A stretch of 64,000 nt of DNA from Streptomyces sp. CB02261 (GCF_001905665.1 NZ_LIVX01000001.1:1-64000); one strand, 5' to 3'; numbered from the stretch's first letter, positions 51,446 to 60,887 are shown. The notes: a model not told the origin generated them from the sequence alone. Numbers and translations: made by a program.

Positions 51446-52246
51446 TCAGTCGCCGAGGCCCGCGAGGTCGCGCAGGCGGCGGGCCTGGGCGGCGCGCTCG
51501 GCGACGCGCTGCTCCTCGTACGAGCGGCCGACGGCGCCCTGGAGCAGCCCCTTGGTCTCGATGACCGCGTCACGCGGCGCCGCGACCAGGGCGGCGGCGA
51601 GGTCACGTACCGCCGCGTCGAGCTCGTCGGCGGGCACGGACAGGTTGGCGAGACCGATGCGCTCGGCCTCGTCCGCGTGGACGAAGCGGCCGGTGGCGCA
51701 GATCTCGAGCGCGCGGGCGTAGCCGACGAGCGAGACGAGCGGGTGCGTCCCGGTCAGGTCCGGGACGAGGCCCAGGCTGGTCTCGCGCATGGCGAACTGC
51801 ACGTCCTCGGCGACGACCCGCAGGTCGCACGCGAGGGCGAGCTGGAAGCCCGCGCCGATGGCGTGCCCCTGGACGGCCGCGATCGACACGAGGTCGCCAC
51901 GGCGCCACCAGGTGAACGCCTCCTGGTACTCGGCGATCTCCGCGTCGAGGTCCTCGTCGGAACCGCGCGCGAGATCGATGAAGGACGGCTCTCCGTCGAA
52001 GCCCTCGGGCGTGAACGCCTGCCGGTCGAGACCGGCGGAGAAGGACTTGCCCTCGCCGCGCAGGACGACGACCCGCACGCTGCCGGGCAACGACCGTCCG
52101 GCTTCCGTCAACGCCCGCCACAGAGCGGGAGACTGAGCGTTGCGCTTCGCCGGATTGGTCAGGGTCACCGTGGCAACGGCGTCCTCGACGGTGAGCCGTA
52201 CACCGTCCTTGTCGAATACGAGCTCAGAGTCTTCGAGCGTAGTCAT
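51446..52246 (-). CDS. Enoyl-CoA hydratase/isomerase family protein
   Basis: A 266-residue crotonase-fold enzyme. The CoA-binding oxyanion region is SFSAGLDRQAF and the second is AIGAGFQLALACDLR (G-x-G-F near residue 137). The catalytic E in the usual second position is not obvious, and the enzyme may be a hydratase or an isomerase. ATG 52246 with GGAGG six nt upstream. Convergent with the P10-like gene by 21 bp. Confidence 0.88.
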   Translation of the reverse strand: MTTLEDSELVFDKDGVRLTVEDAVATVTLTNPAKRNAQSPALWRALTEAGRSLPGSVRVVVLRGEGKSFSAGLDRQAFTPEGFDGEPSFIDLARGSDEDLDAEIAEYQEAFTWWRRGDLVSIAAVQGHAIGAGFQLALACDLRVVAEDVQFAMRETSLGLVPDLTGTHPLVSLVGYARALEICATGRFVHADEAERIGLANLSVPADELDAAVRDLAAALVAAPRDAVIETKGLLQGAVGRSYEEQRVAERAAQARRLRDLAGLGD

Positions 52247-52333
52247 GGGGCGCCTCCGGTTCCGGTGCAGCACTGCATCCGATGCTAAGTGACTGCACAG
52301 TAACCACCTGGCCCGTCGCGGGACCGACCGGGT

Positions 52334-52356
52334 GGCCACCGAGAGTCCCGGTGGCC
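52334..52356. terminator. Terminator after the small HTH gene
   Basis: Perfect 8-bp stem GGCCACCG/CGGTGGCC and a 7-nt loop, 18 bp after the HTH stop on the minus strand. Confidence 0.6.
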
Positions 52357-52374
52357 GGTCGAGCCGCCCCGATG

Positions 52375-52596
52375 TCAGGCCGAGGCTGTCTTCTTGCCCC
52401 GGGTCGCTCCGCCGCGTCCGCGCAGCGTGACTCCGGACTCGCTGAGCATCCGGTGGACGAATCCGTAGGAGCGGCCCGTTTCCTCGGCCAGCGCCCGGAT
52501 GCTCGCACCGGAGTCGTACTTCTTCTTCAGGTCTGCCGCGAGCTTGTCGCGCGCGGCGCCGGTCACCCGGCTGCCCTTCTTCAGAGTCTCGGCCAC
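52375..52596 (-). CDS. Small helix-turn-helix protein (Lsr2/transposase-like HTH)
   Basis: A 73-residue protein: basic N-terminus MAETLKKGSRVTGAARDKL, then an HTH with YDSGASIRALAEETGRSYGFVHRML and a basic tail (RGRGGATRGKK). Such proteins are conserved across Streptomyces and likely bind DNA. GTG start fixed by GAGGAGG 5 nt upstream; longer frames start without a ribosome site. Confidence 0.9.
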   Translation of the reverse strand: MAETLKKGSRVTGAARDKLAADLKKKYDSGASIRALAEETGRSYGFVHRMLSESGVTLRGRGGATRGKKTASA

Positions 52597-52939
52597 CCGT
52601 GCCTCCTCATGGGAAGTGCGCTCTGGACTTCTCATGATCACCCCTCCCGTCCGTCCTGGCCACCCATTCGACAAGGTCCATGCCGCCGGGTTCGGGAACA
52701 GGTGCGGCGCCGTCACGACCGGAACCTCTGATTCCGGTGTGCCGGAAAGGCGGCTCCACGGCGCTCGGCGCGGGAAGTGCCAGGTCAGCGACGCGCCGGG
52801 AACACGGGTACGGCGCGGGTCTGCCGGAAGGATTCGGCAGAGCACCGCGCCGGGAGGTACGAGACGCCCTCACTCAGATGAAGGATCACGCATGAGCCGA
52901 ATGATCCAGCCCGGAATGATCACCCGGGCGTTCTCCGGG
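52597..52939. other. Gene-free interval between the HTH and ABC-F genes
   Basis: 343 bp. It holds two direct GAATGATC repeats at 52897 and 52912 (plus strand), a small hairpin just after the ABC-F stop, and TCCGG-type short repeats near 52725-52760. No credible gene was seen; a 17-codon open frame with GTG start on the minus strand has no ribosome site. Confidence 0.4.
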
Positions 52940-54538
52940 TCAGGCGAGCGCCACGAGGTCCGCGTAGTCCGGGCCCCACAGGTCCTCGACGCCGTCGGGG
53001 AGCAGGATGATCCGCTCCGGCTCCAGCGCGTCGACCGCGCCCTCGTCGTGGGTGACGAGGACGACGGCGCCCTTGTAGGTGCGCAGGGCCCCGAGGATCT
53101 CCTCGCGGCTCGCCGGGTCCAGGTTGTTGGTCGGCTCGTCCAGGAGCAGCACGTTCGCCGAGGAGACGACCAGGGTCGCCAGGGCGAGCCGGGTCTTCTC
53201 GCCACCGGAGAGGACCCCGGCCGGCTTGTCGACGTCGTCGCCCGAGAAGAGGAAGGAGCCGAGCGTCTTGCGGACCTGCACGAGGTCCAGGTCGGGCGCG
53301 GCCGAGCGCATGTTCTCCAGGACGCTGCGCTCGGGGTCGAGGGTCTCGTGCTCCTGGGCGTAGTAGCCGAGCTTGAGGCCGTGGCCCGGGGTCACCTCGC
53401 CCGTGTCGGGCTTCTCGGCGCCGGCGAGCAGCCGGAGCAGCGTCGTCTTGCCCGCGCCGTTGAGGCCGAGGATGACGACGCGGGATCCCTTGTCGATGGC
53501 GAGGTCCACATCGGTGAAGATCTCGAGCGAGCCGTAGGACTTGGAGAGCCCCTCGGCCGTCAGGGGCGTCTTGCCGCAGGGCGCCGGGTCCGGGAAGCGG
53601 AGCTTGGCGACCTTGTCGGAGGCGCGCACCGCCTCCAGACCGGAGAGCAGCCGCTCGGCGCGCTTGGCCATGTTCTGCGCGGCGACCGTCTTGGTGGCCT
53701 TGGCGCGCATCTTGTCGGCCTGCGAGTTGAGGGCGGCGGCCTTCTTCTCGGCGTTCTGGCGCTCGCGCTTGCGGCGCTTCTCGTCGGCCTCGCGCTGCTG
53801 CTGGTAGAGCTTCCAGCCCATGTTGTAGACGTCGATCGTGGAGCGGTTGGCGTCCAGGTAGAAGACCTTGTTGACCACGGTCTCGACGAGGTCGACGTCG
53901 TGGGAGATCACGATGAAGCCGCCGCGGTAGGTCTTCAGGTAGTCGCGCAGCCAGACGATGGAGTCGGCGTCGAGGTGGTTCGTCGGCTCGTCGAGGAGGA
54001 GCGTGTCGGCGTCCGAGAAGAGGATGCGGGCGAGCTCGACCCGGCGGCGCTGACCTCCGGAGAGGGTGTGCAGCGGCTGGCCGAGGACCCGGTCGGGGAG
54101 GCCGAGGGCGGCGGCGATGGTGGAGGCCTCGGCCTCGGCCGCGTACCCGCCCTTGGTCAGGAACTCGGTCTCCTGGCGCTCGTACTGCTTCATCGCCTTG
54201 TCGCGGGTGCCGCCGGAGCCGGTGGCGATGCGCTCCTCGTTCATCCGCATCTTCTTGAGGAGGACGTCGAGGCCGCGGGCGGAGAGGATGCGGTCGCGGG
54301 CCAGGACGTCGAGGTCGCCGGTGCGCGGGTCCTGCGGGAGGTAGCCGACCTCGCCGGAGCGCGCGATGGAGCCGCCGGCGGGGACGCCTTCGCCCGCGAG
54401 GCACTTGGTGAGGGTGGTCTTGCCCGCTCCGTTGCGACCGACGAGGCCGATGCGGTCGCCCTTGGCGACGCGGAAGGATGCGGACTCGATGAGGACACGG
54501 GCGCCGGCGCGCAGCTCGATGCCGGAAGCGGTGATCAC
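52940..54538 (-). CDS. ABC-F family ATPase (translation factor type)
   Basis: A 532-residue soluble protein of two ABC domains, without membrane part. First Walker A GRNGAGKTT (about 34-42), signature LSGGQRRR, Walker B LLLDEPTNHLD. Linker residues about 235-310 are a basic coiled coil with RKRERQNAEKKAAA, the ribosome-contacting arm. Second domain: GLNGAGKTT, LSGGEKTR and DEPTNNLD. Role: EttA/Vga-like ribosome factor; antibiotic protection not shown. GTG start with CTGGAG upstream. Confidence 0.93.
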   Translation of the reverse strand: MITASGIELRAGARVLIESASFRVAKGDRIGLVGRNGAGKTTLTKCLAGEGVPAGGSIARSGEVGYLPQDPRTGDLDVLARDRILSARGLDVLLKKMRMNEERIATGSGGTRDKAMKQYERQETEFLTKGGYAAEAEASTIAAALGLPDRVLGQPLHTLSGGQRRRVELARILFSDADTLLLDEPTNHLDADSIVWLRDYLKTYRGGFIVISHDVDLVETVVNKVFYLDANRSTIDVYNMGWKLYQQQREADEKRRKRERQNAEKKAAALNSQADKMRAKATKTVAAQNMAKRAERLLSGLEAVRASDKVAKLRFPDPAPCGKTPLTAEGLSKSYGSLEIFTDVDLAIDKGSRVVILGLNGAGKTTLLRLLAGAEKPDTGEVTPGHGLKLGYYAQEHETLDPERSVLENMRSAAPDLDLVQVRKTLGSFLFSGDDVDKPAGVLSGGEKTRLALATLVVSSANVLLLDEPTNNLDPASREEILGALRTYKGAVVLVTHDEGAVDALEPERIILLPDGVEDLWGPDYADLVALA

Positions 54539-54803
54539 GGACAGACTCCAGGGCGGTGGGAAACGGCGGAAGGACGACGGGTGGAGGGCTTCGACGCCGC
54601 TAGTGCACGGGGAGAATGGCCATACGGCCAGTCTAACGGGCCCCTGCAACTGCTTTTCGGCCACGCGGTCCCTGAAGGCCAGATCGGACTTTTCTCACAT
54701 TCCTTCCGATGCTCAGCAAAAGGGGCGAACGCGGAGGGATGGTTCGATACTCGGCGCAGGGCGGCGGCCACTGCCGCGGCGGTGACGCGGAGGGTGGTGG
54801 ACC

Positions 54804-55694
54804 GTGCAGTTCGACGACGACGCCGATCTGGACACCTCGGAGGTACGGGACGTCCGCGGCAGCCGCGTCCCGGGTGGCAGGGCGACCGTCGGCGGCGGAC
54901 TCGTCGGCCTCATCGCGCTGGTCCTGGGCGTGCTCTTCGGGGTGGGGCCCGATCAGCTGGGACTCTCCTCGGGCGGCGAGGAGCCCGCCGCGCGCTCCTC
55001 CTCCGCGGCGCAGGTGAACCAGGCCTGCCGGAAGGGCTCGGACGCCAACACGCGCGAGGACTGCCGGATCGTCGCCGTCGTCAACAGCGTCCAGGACTTC
55101 TGGCGGACCGAGTACGCGCGCCGCGGCGGCACCTACGGGAGCGCCGCCACCGTGATGTTCAGCCGGCAGGTCGGGACCGCATGCGGCACCGCGACCTCGG
55201 CCGTGGGGCCCTTCTACTGCCCGGGTGACCGGCAGGTCTATCTGGACCTGGGCTTCTTCGAGGAACTGCGGACCACGTTCGGAGCCGGCGGCGGGCCGTT
55301 CGCGCAGGCGTACGTGGTGGCGCACGAGTACGGGCACCACGTCCAGAACCTCATGGGGACCCTGAGCCGCGCCCAGGACGGGCGGACCGGCGCGGGCTCC
55401 GGCGCCGTGCGGGTCGAGCTCCAGGCCGACTGCTACGCGGGCGTGTGGGCCCGGCACGCCACGACCACACCCGACGACCGGACGGGCCGACCGCTGCTGA
55501 CCACGCTCACGGAGGCGGACATCCGGGACGGCCTGGACGCGGCGGCCGCGGTGGGCGACGACCGGATCCAGGAGAGGTTCCAGGGCCGGGTCACTCCGGA
55601 GAGCTGGACGCACGGCTCGGCGGCCCAGCGGCAGCGGTGGTTCCACGAGGGGTACCGGACCGGTGACATGGCCCGGTGCGACACCTTCCGCTGA
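54804..55694 (+). CDS. Neutral zinc metallopeptidase (YpfJ family)
   Basis: A 296-residue membrane-anchored protease: one helix at residues 33-50, then a zinc site HEYGHH (H174 to H178) and the third ligand probably E in LQADCYAG. Cysteines C79, C91 and others could pair outside the cell. Family substrate unknown. GTG start with GGAGGGTGG upstream. Divergent from the ABC-F gene. Confidence 0.88.
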   Translation: MQFDDDADLDTSEVRDVRGSRVPGGRATVGGGLVGLIALVLGVLFGVGPDQLGLSSGGEEPAARSSSAAQVNQACRKGSDANTREDCRIVAVVNSVQDFWRTEYARRGGTYGSAATVMFSRQVGTACGTATSAVGPFYCPGDRQVYLDLGFFEELRTTFGAGGGPFAQAYVVAHEYGHHVQNLMGTLSRAQDGRTGAGSGAVRVELQADCYAGVWARHATTTPDDRTGRPLLTTLTEADIRDGLDAAAAVGDDRIQERFQGRVTPESWTHGSAAQRQRWFHEGYRTGDMARCDTFR

Positions 55695-55762
55695 GTTGTC
55701 GGTCCCGACTGCCAGACTGAGACCCAGGTCACATGCGGCTGCATCGAAGGGAAGTGATCGGG

Positions 55763-56164
55763 ATGGCTGAGGCCCCCCACATCTGTCCGACGCTGACGTA
55801 CGAGGACGCGAAGGCGGCGATCACCCTCCTCACGGAGGGCTTCGGCTTCGCCGCGACCGCCGTGTACGAGGCGGAGGACGGGCGGATCGCGCACGCCGAG
55901 CTGTCGTACGGGAACGGCATGGTGATGCTGGGCAGCAAGGGCACCGGGAGCGAGTTCGACAAGCTGATGACGGACGCGGGCCCGGTGGGGGTCTTCGTGC
56001 ACGTCGCCGACGTCGACGAGCACCACGCGCGGGCGGTCGCCCACGGCGTCGAGATCGTGATGCCGCCCACGGACCAGGAGTACGGCTCCCGGGACTACAT
56101 GGCCCGGGACGCCGAGGGCAACATCTGGAGCTTCGGGACGTACGTCCCCGGCGCCGCGGAGTAG
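55763..56164 (+). CDS. VOC-family (glyoxalase-fold) protein
   Basis: A 133-residue protein with the beta-alpha-beta-beta-beta fold: TYEDAKAAITLLTEGFGF at the start, ADVDEHHARAVAHGVEIVMPP and EYGSRDYMARDAEGNIWSFGTY at the end, which carry the metal-ligand positions E and H. Substrate not predictable. ATG 55763. No linked gene. Confidence 0.85.
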   Translation: MAEAPHICPTLTYEDAKAAITLLTEGFGFAATAVYEAEDGRIAHAELSYGNGMVMLGSKGTGSEFDKLMTDAGPVGVFVHVADVDEHHARAVAHGVEIVMPPTDQEYGSRDYMARDAEGNIWSFGTYVPGAAE

Positions 56165-56222
56165 CCGGGCGCCGGGCGGGGGCGCGCGCCCGGCACGGAC
56201 GCCGTCGCGCTCCCCCGGCGCG

Positions 56223-57644
56223 TCACGCTCCCCCGGTGTGGACCTGGAAGGCGGCCCGGCGGACCGCCTTGGCCAGGGCCGGGTCCGGGTGGGCGGCGGC
56301 GAGGGCGACCAGGACCTGGACCGTACGGGGGTGACCGACCGCCCGGATCTCGTCGAGCAGGGCCGGGACGGTGCCCTGCACGGCGGAGTCGAGGTGCCGG
56401 ACGAGGAGTTCGCTCTCGCCGTGGTCGGCGACGGCCGCCGCCGTGTCCACCCACAGCCAGGTCGACTCCTCGCGGGTGAGGACCTCCTGGGCGTCGTCGG
56501 GGTCGGCGCCCTCGTACTCGGCCAGCCAGAGCAGGGCGTACGGGCGCAGGGAGGGCTCGGAGACGGTGGCGCGCACCTCGGCCTCCGCGGGGGCCCCGAC
56601 GACCCGGAGCGCCTCGAAGGCCAGGCCGCGCAGCAGGGCGTCCTCGCCCCGGGCGACGGCGAGGAGTTCGCTCACGGCGCTGGAGAGCGTGCGGGCCGCG
56701 AGCCAGGCGCGGTACTCGGCGCGGGCCGGGCCGGGGGTGAGCCGGGCGCAGCCCCGGAGCATGTCCTCGGCGGACTGCTCGATGTTGCCCGCGGGGCTCT
56801 GCGCGGCGACGCAGATCTGCTCCAGCTTGACCCAGACCGCCCAGTTGCCGAGCGGGGTCAGGGTGGCGTGACGCCCCTCCGCGCCGGCGTCGAGGGTGAG
56901 CGCGCCGACGGCCGCGAGGCCTTCGAGCGCCCAGTCGAGGAGGGCCGGGAGCCCGTCGGTGCCGTCGACCGCGCCGGTGGTGGCGGCGGCCTCGGGGGCC
57001 GGGCCGGCCGCCGGGACCTCGCAGCGCTCCTCGCGGAGCTCCTCGACGCGCTGGCCGAGCAGGTCGAGGAGGGCGGGGACCAGGACCGGGCCCTGGGAGA
57101 GCTGGAGGAGCGAGAGCACCTGGGGGACGGCCTCGACGACCTCGGCGACGGCGCTCGGCTCGACGCCCTCGGAAGCCGGGTGCACCAGGGACCAGGCGTC
57201 GAAGAGGGCGACCCAGCCGCGCAGCACGGCGGAGTCGTCGCGGTCCCAGGCGTGCAGCCGCCAGCCGGGGCGGGCGGTGTCGCCGTGGAGCTCGACGAGC
57301 CCGGCGAGCCGGGCGCGGTCCCAGCCGGCCCGGACCTGGCCGGGCGTCAGGTTCAGCGCGGCCGCGGCCCGTTCCCGGGCGGTGACGGGCCCGGAGCCGG
57401 GGCGGGGGGCCGCGTCGGCACCGCGCTCGACGGCGGCCCAGCGGGCGATCCGTACGGCGTCGGCGAGGACGAGCCGGGCCTGGCGGGCGAGTTCCGCGCG
57501 GGGCGGAGTGCCCTCGGGCGGCCTCGGCGCCGGCCGGGTGCGCCGGGTCGTCACGGCCCGTCGGGCGGTGGCCAGCGCCCGTGGGCGGACGAGTCGGAGT
57601 CTGGAGTTGCGCGCCAATGGTTCATCGGGCTTTCGAGACGTCAC
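56223..57644 (-). CDS. Conserved hypothetical with helical (HEAT-like) C-terminus
   Basis: A 473-residue protein: a basic, Arg-rich N-terminus (residues 1-50), a winged-helix-like segment with TPGQVRAGWDRARLAGLVELHGD, and a C-terminal half of leucine/alanine-rich repeats (LLALLDEIRAVGHPRTVQVLVALAAAHPDPALAKAVRRAA style) like HEAT repeats. Function unknown. GTG at 57644 is a plausible start; ribosome site weak. Confidence 0.68.
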   Translation of the reverse strand: MTSRKPDEPLARNSRLRLVRPRALATARRAVTTRRTRPAPRPPEGTPPRAELARQARLVLADAVRIARWAAVERGADAAPRPGSGPVTARERAAAALNLTPGQVRAGWDRARLAGLVELHGDTARPGWRLHAWDRDDSAVLRGWVALFDAWSLVHPASEGVEPSAVAEVVEAVPQVLSLLQLSQGPVLVPALLDLLGQRVEELREERCEVPAAGPAPEAAATTGAVDGTDGLPALLDWALEGLAAVGALTLDAGAEGRHATLTPLGNWAVWVKLEQICVAAQSPAGNIEQSAEDMLRGCARLTPGPARAEYRAWLAARTLSSAVSELLAVARGEDALLRGLAFEALRVVGAPAEAEVRATVSEPSLRPYALLWLAEYEGADPDDAQEVLTREESTWLWVDTAAAVADHGESELLVRHLDSAVQGTVPALLDEIRAVGHPRTVQVLVALAAAHPDPALAKAVRRAAFQVHTGGA

Positions 57645-57715
57645 GGGGGCAGTCTTCCCGCTGACGGCCCGAAAGCCCAATCGGAATCGACCGGCCCGCC
57701 GGAACGGGCCCGGAG

Positions 57716-57785
57716 ATGGGGCGCGGGCGGGCGCGGGCGGGGGGCGTGGGGCGGGCGCGCGGGGTCCGGTGGGGCGTCCGGTGGA
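57716..57785. other. G-rich tract in intergenic region
   Basis: About 70 bp with several runs of three or more G on the plus strand (GGGCGCGGGCGGGCGCGGGCGGGG). Could form a G-quadruplex; no function is supported beyond composition. Confidence 0.3.
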
Positions 57786-57832
57786 ACATGGCCGGATCGA
57801 ACGGGCGCTCTACCGGATCGACAGGACACCCC

Positions 57833-59086
57833 CTAGAGGAGCGGGGTGAGGAAGCGGCGCAGGAACTCCTCGTAGCGGACGGGGTCCGCGTTCCACATGG
57901 CCGCGTGCGGGGCGTTCCGGACGGTCTGGGACGAGACCAGATCGGGGCGGCGGGCGGCGAGTTCCAGGGAGGGTTCCCAGGGGGCGATGGTGTCGTCGGG
58001 GCCGTGCAGGAGGAGGACCGGGACGCGCAGGGCGTCGGGCGCGGAGGCGGCCCGGAGCAGGTCGGCGTGCGGACCGGTCCTGCCCTGGGCGGCGCGGACG
58101 GCGAGCGGGAGGAGCGGTGCCGGGACGTGGCGGGCCGCGGCGAGGTTGCGGAGGGTGGCCTCCCAGTCCAGGACCGGGGAGTCGAGGACGAGGCCGGAGA
58201 TCCGGTCGCGCACCCCTGACTCGGCGGCGGCGCGCAGGGCCATGGAGGCCCCGGTCCCCCAGCCGTGCAGGACGACGCCGGCCGCGCCCCTGCGGACGGC
58301 GTAGCGGATGGCGGCGTCGACGTCGCGCCACTCGGAGTCGCCGAGCCGGGCGAGGCCGTCCGCCGTGGCGGGTGCCCCGTCGTCGCCGCGGTAGGTGGGG
58401 ACGAGGACGGGGATCTTGCGGCGGGCGTAGAAGGGGACGACGTTCAGCGGGTGCTCGCGCGTGGTGCCGAGGCCGTGCAGGGCGATCACCCAGGTCGGCC
58501 GGGGGCCGGGCACGAGCCAGGCCGGGAGGGGGCCGAGTTCGCCGGGGATCTCGACGTCCTCGTGGGCGAGCCCCAGGGCGCCGAGCGGTGTGCCGCGGTG
58601 CAGCTGGGGGGTGAACCGGACACGGGCGCCGGGGCCGAGCGCGCCCAGCTCGACCCGTTCGAGTCGCCGGACGACGGTGTCGGCGGTGTGCGGGACCCGG
58701 TCGAGGACGGGGCCGACCACGGCGTGCAGGCCGGGGCCTTCGAGGCCGTAGGTGCCGGGGCGCAGCGAGGCCAGGCTGCGGGTGAGGGTGATGCGCTCGG
58801 GGCCGACGGTGTGCACGGTGAGGCGTGGGTCCCCGGGCAGGGGACGTCCGGACGGCGCCTTGAGGGCGACGTCGCTGGCGTACCGGCCGGCCGCGACCGC
58901 GACCGCGCCGACACCGAGCAGGGTGGTGACGGCCGCTGCCGTCGCTGTAGCCGGGCGCACGCTCCCAGTGTCGGCAGGGTGGGGAGGACCTGCCACCGGA
59001 CGGACCCGGCCGGGGCGGGAGAGGGACTGCTTTCGGCCACTGCGCTGGGTGACGCGGGCCCGTACCGCCACTCCGGGGAGTGACAT
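57833..59086 (-). CDS. Alpha/beta hydrolase-like protein lacking the usual Ser nucleophile
   Basis: A 417-residue protein with a hydrophobic segment at about residues 50-70 (an anchor) and a C-terminal alpha/beta hydrolase domain. The nucleophile elbow, normally GxSxG, reads G-W-G277-T-G, so serine is replaced by glycine; the acid and histidine positions (HGPDDT, NAPHAAMW) remain. It may be an inactive or altered hydrolase. ATG 59086 has GGAGGAG upstream, favouring it over later starts. Substrate unknown. Confidence 0.75.
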   Translation of the reverse strand: MSLPGVAVRARVTQRSGRKQSLSRPGRVRPVAGPPHPADTGSVRPATATAAAVTTLLGVGAVAVAAGRYASDVALKAPSGRPLPGDPRLTVHTVGPERITLTRSLASLRPGTYGLEGPGLHAVVGPVLDRVPHTADTVVRRLERVELGALGPGARVRFTPQLHRGTPLGALGLAHEDVEIPGELGPLPAWLVPGPRPTWVIALHGLGTTREHPLNVVPFYARRKIPVLVPTYRGDDGAPATADGLARLGDSEWRDVDAAIRYAVRRGAAGVVLHGWGTGASMALRAAAESGVRDRISGLVLDSPVLDWEATLRNLAAARHVPAPLLPLAVRAAQGRTGPHADLLRAASAPDALRVPVLLLHGPDDTIAPWEPSLELAARRPDLVSSQTVRNAPHAAMWNADPVRYEEFLRRFLTPLL

Positions 59087-59295
59087 GGGTCTCCTCCGGC
59101 GGGTCGCCCGGTCGGGTGGCGCGGTCCAGGGAGCGGAACGGGTGTCCGCGGGAGGAACCGGGGCAGGTCGCAAGTGTCCGGTGAAGGCCCGGATTACCCG
59201 GGGTTGCGGGGCGACCGCATCGTGGACAGCTCGTGGGCCGGAACCGTAAACGGAATCCCTCGACACCGGATCGGGACACCACAACGCCCGACCCA

Positions 59296-59332
59296 GTTCA
59301 CCTTCCGTTCACTCAGGTTGCTTACGTTCGAC
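59296..59332 (+). promoter_or_regulatory. PHO box (PhoP binding repeats) of the phosphate transporter
   Basis: GTTCACC (59296) is repeated 11 bp later as GTTCACT (59307), then two weaker GTTGCTT and GTTCGAC units follow. Streptomyces PhoP binds direct repeats of this type at an 11-bp period. It lies 30-65 bp upstream of the transporter ATG. PhoP control is expected under phosphate starvation. Confidence 0.8.
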
Positions 59333-59364
59333 CAGCCACTGACGTCAAACGATTGCCTGGGTAA

Positions 59365-60633
59365 ATGGAACACATCACGCTGCTGCTCGCCATTGTGGTC
59401 GTGACAGCTCTCGTGTTCGATTTCACGAACGGTTTCCACGACACCGCCAACGCGATGGCCACGACCATCTCGACCGGTGCACTCAAGCCGAAGACGGCGG
59501 TGGCCATGTCCGCCGTGCTGAACCTCGTCGGCGCGTTCCTGTCCGTGGAGGTCGCCAAGACGATCTCCGGCGGGATCATCAACGAAGAGGGCATTCGCAC
59601 AGAAGTGATCTTCGCGGCGCTCGTGGGCGCCATCCTCTGGAACCTGCTGACCTGGCTCCTGGGTCTGCCGTCCAGCTCCTCCCACGCCCTCTTCGGCGGC
59701 CTCATCGGCGCCGCGGTCATGTCGGCCGGCTGGTCCGCGGTCAACGGCCCGACCATCGTCACCAAGGTCCTCATCCCCGCGATCGCCGCGCCGGTCGTCG
59801 CCGGTCTCGCCGCGATGCTGGCCACCAGGCTGACGTACAAGATCGGTGCGAAGACCGACGAGAAGCACACCGCCAAGGGCTACCGGGTCGGCCAGATCGC
59901 CTCCGCCGGTCTCGTCTCCCTCGCCCACGGCACCAACGACGCCCAGAAGACGATGGGCATCATCACCCTGGCGCTGGTCACCCAGGGCGTCGTCGCCCCC
60001 GGCTCCAACCCTCCCCTCTGGGTCATCGTCTCCGCCGGCGTCGCGATCGCCCTCGGCACCTACCTCGGTGGCTGGCGCATCATCCGCACCATGGGCAAGG
60101 GCCTCACCGACCTCCGGCCGCAGCAGGGCTTCGCCGCCCAGACCAGCGCCGCGACGGTCATCCTGGCCTCCTCGCACCTCGGCTTCTCCCTCTCCACCAC
60201 CCAGTCCTGCTCGGGTGCCGTGATGGGCGCCGGTCTCGGCCGCAAGGGCGGTGTCGTCCGCTGGTCGACCGCCACCCGGATGTTCGTCGCCTGGGGTCTG
60301 ACCCTGCCCGCCGCCGGTCTGGTCGGCGCCGGTGCCGAGTTCCTCACCAAGCAGGGCCCCTGGGGCATCGCCGCCGTCGCGGTCCTGCTGGTCGGCGGCT
60401 CGGCCGTCATCTGGTCGCTGTCCCGCCGCAAGCCGGTCGACCACAACAACGTCACCGCCGACGACCTCGACGCCGAGCCCGCGGGCGTGGTGACCACCGC
60501 CATCGCGGCCGTCACCCCGCCGCCGCCGGCCGGTTCCGTCGCCGCCGTCGCGGACGAGGACCTCAAGACCACCATCCCCGCGCCGGCTCCCACCGATCCG
60601 GCCGCTCCCCAGGCCCCCGCCGCAGCGGTGTAA
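59365..60633 (+). CDS. pitH2: Low-affinity inorganic phosphate transporter (PitH2-like)
   Basis: A 422-residue PiT-family transporter (about ten helices) with the duplicated signature GFHDTANAMAT (residues 22-32) and AHGTNDAQKTMG. The last 60 residues are a Pro/Ala-rich cytosolic tail. By position and PHO box it resembles S. coelicolor pitH2. ATG 59365. A small membrane protein follows by 12 bp. Confidence 0.93.
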   Translation: MEHITLLLAIVVVTALVFDFTNGFHDTANAMATTISTGALKPKTAVAMSAVLNLVGAFLSVEVAKTISGGIINEEGIRTEVIFAALVGAILWNLLTWLLGLPSSSSHALFGGLIGAAVMSAGWSAVNGPTIVTKVLIPAIAAPVVAGLAAMLATRLTYKIGAKTDEKHTAKGYRVGQIASAGLVSLAHGTNDAQKTMGIITLALVTQGVVAPGSNPPLWVIVSAGVAIALGTYLGGWRIIRTMGKGLTDLRPQQGFAAQTSAATVILASSHLGFSLSTTQSCSGAVMGAGLGRKGGVVRWSTATRMFVAWGLTLPAAGLVGAGAEFLTKQGPWGIAAVAVLLVGGSAVIWSLSRRKPVDHNNVTADDLDAEPAGVVTTAIAAVTPPPPAGSVAAVADEDLKTTIPAPAPTDPAAPQAPAAAV

Positions 60634-60645
60634 GGAACGAACGAC

Positions 60646-60867
60646 ATGAAGATCGACTGGGCAGCCCTCGGCTCCGTCTTCGGAGTCAGCCTCGTGGCGA
60701 CCGTCGCGCTGGTGGGCCTCTTCACCCTCGGCATCATCGGCCTCTCCAAGCAGGAGCAGGCCGCCGCCCAGGGAGGCTCCGCCACCCTGGCCCGCACCGG
60801 CGCCTACGCCTGCTTCGCCCTGTGCCTCGCGGCCGTGGCGTACGGCATCTACCTGATCGTCGTCTGA
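60646..60867 (+). CDS. Small two-helix membrane protein downstream of pit
   Basis: A 73-residue protein with two transmembrane helices (GSVFGVSLVATVALVGLFTLGI, and YACFALCLAAVAYGIYLIVV) joined by a short KQEQAAAQ loop. ATG after GGAACGA. It is co-transcribed with the phosphate transporter and may assist it; role unknown. Confidence 0.85.
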   Translation: MKIDWAALGSVFGVSLVATVALVGLFTLGIIGLSKQEQAAAQGGSATLARTGAYACFALCLAAVAYGIYLIVV

Positions 60868-60887
60868 CGGTCGCGCGGTACATCCAT

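Noticed and set aside
52870..52922. 17-codon minus-strand peptide after the ABC-F gene
   Set aside because: No ribosome site in front of its GTG and no similarity to a known peptide; the internal repeat is a short GATCATTC duplication.
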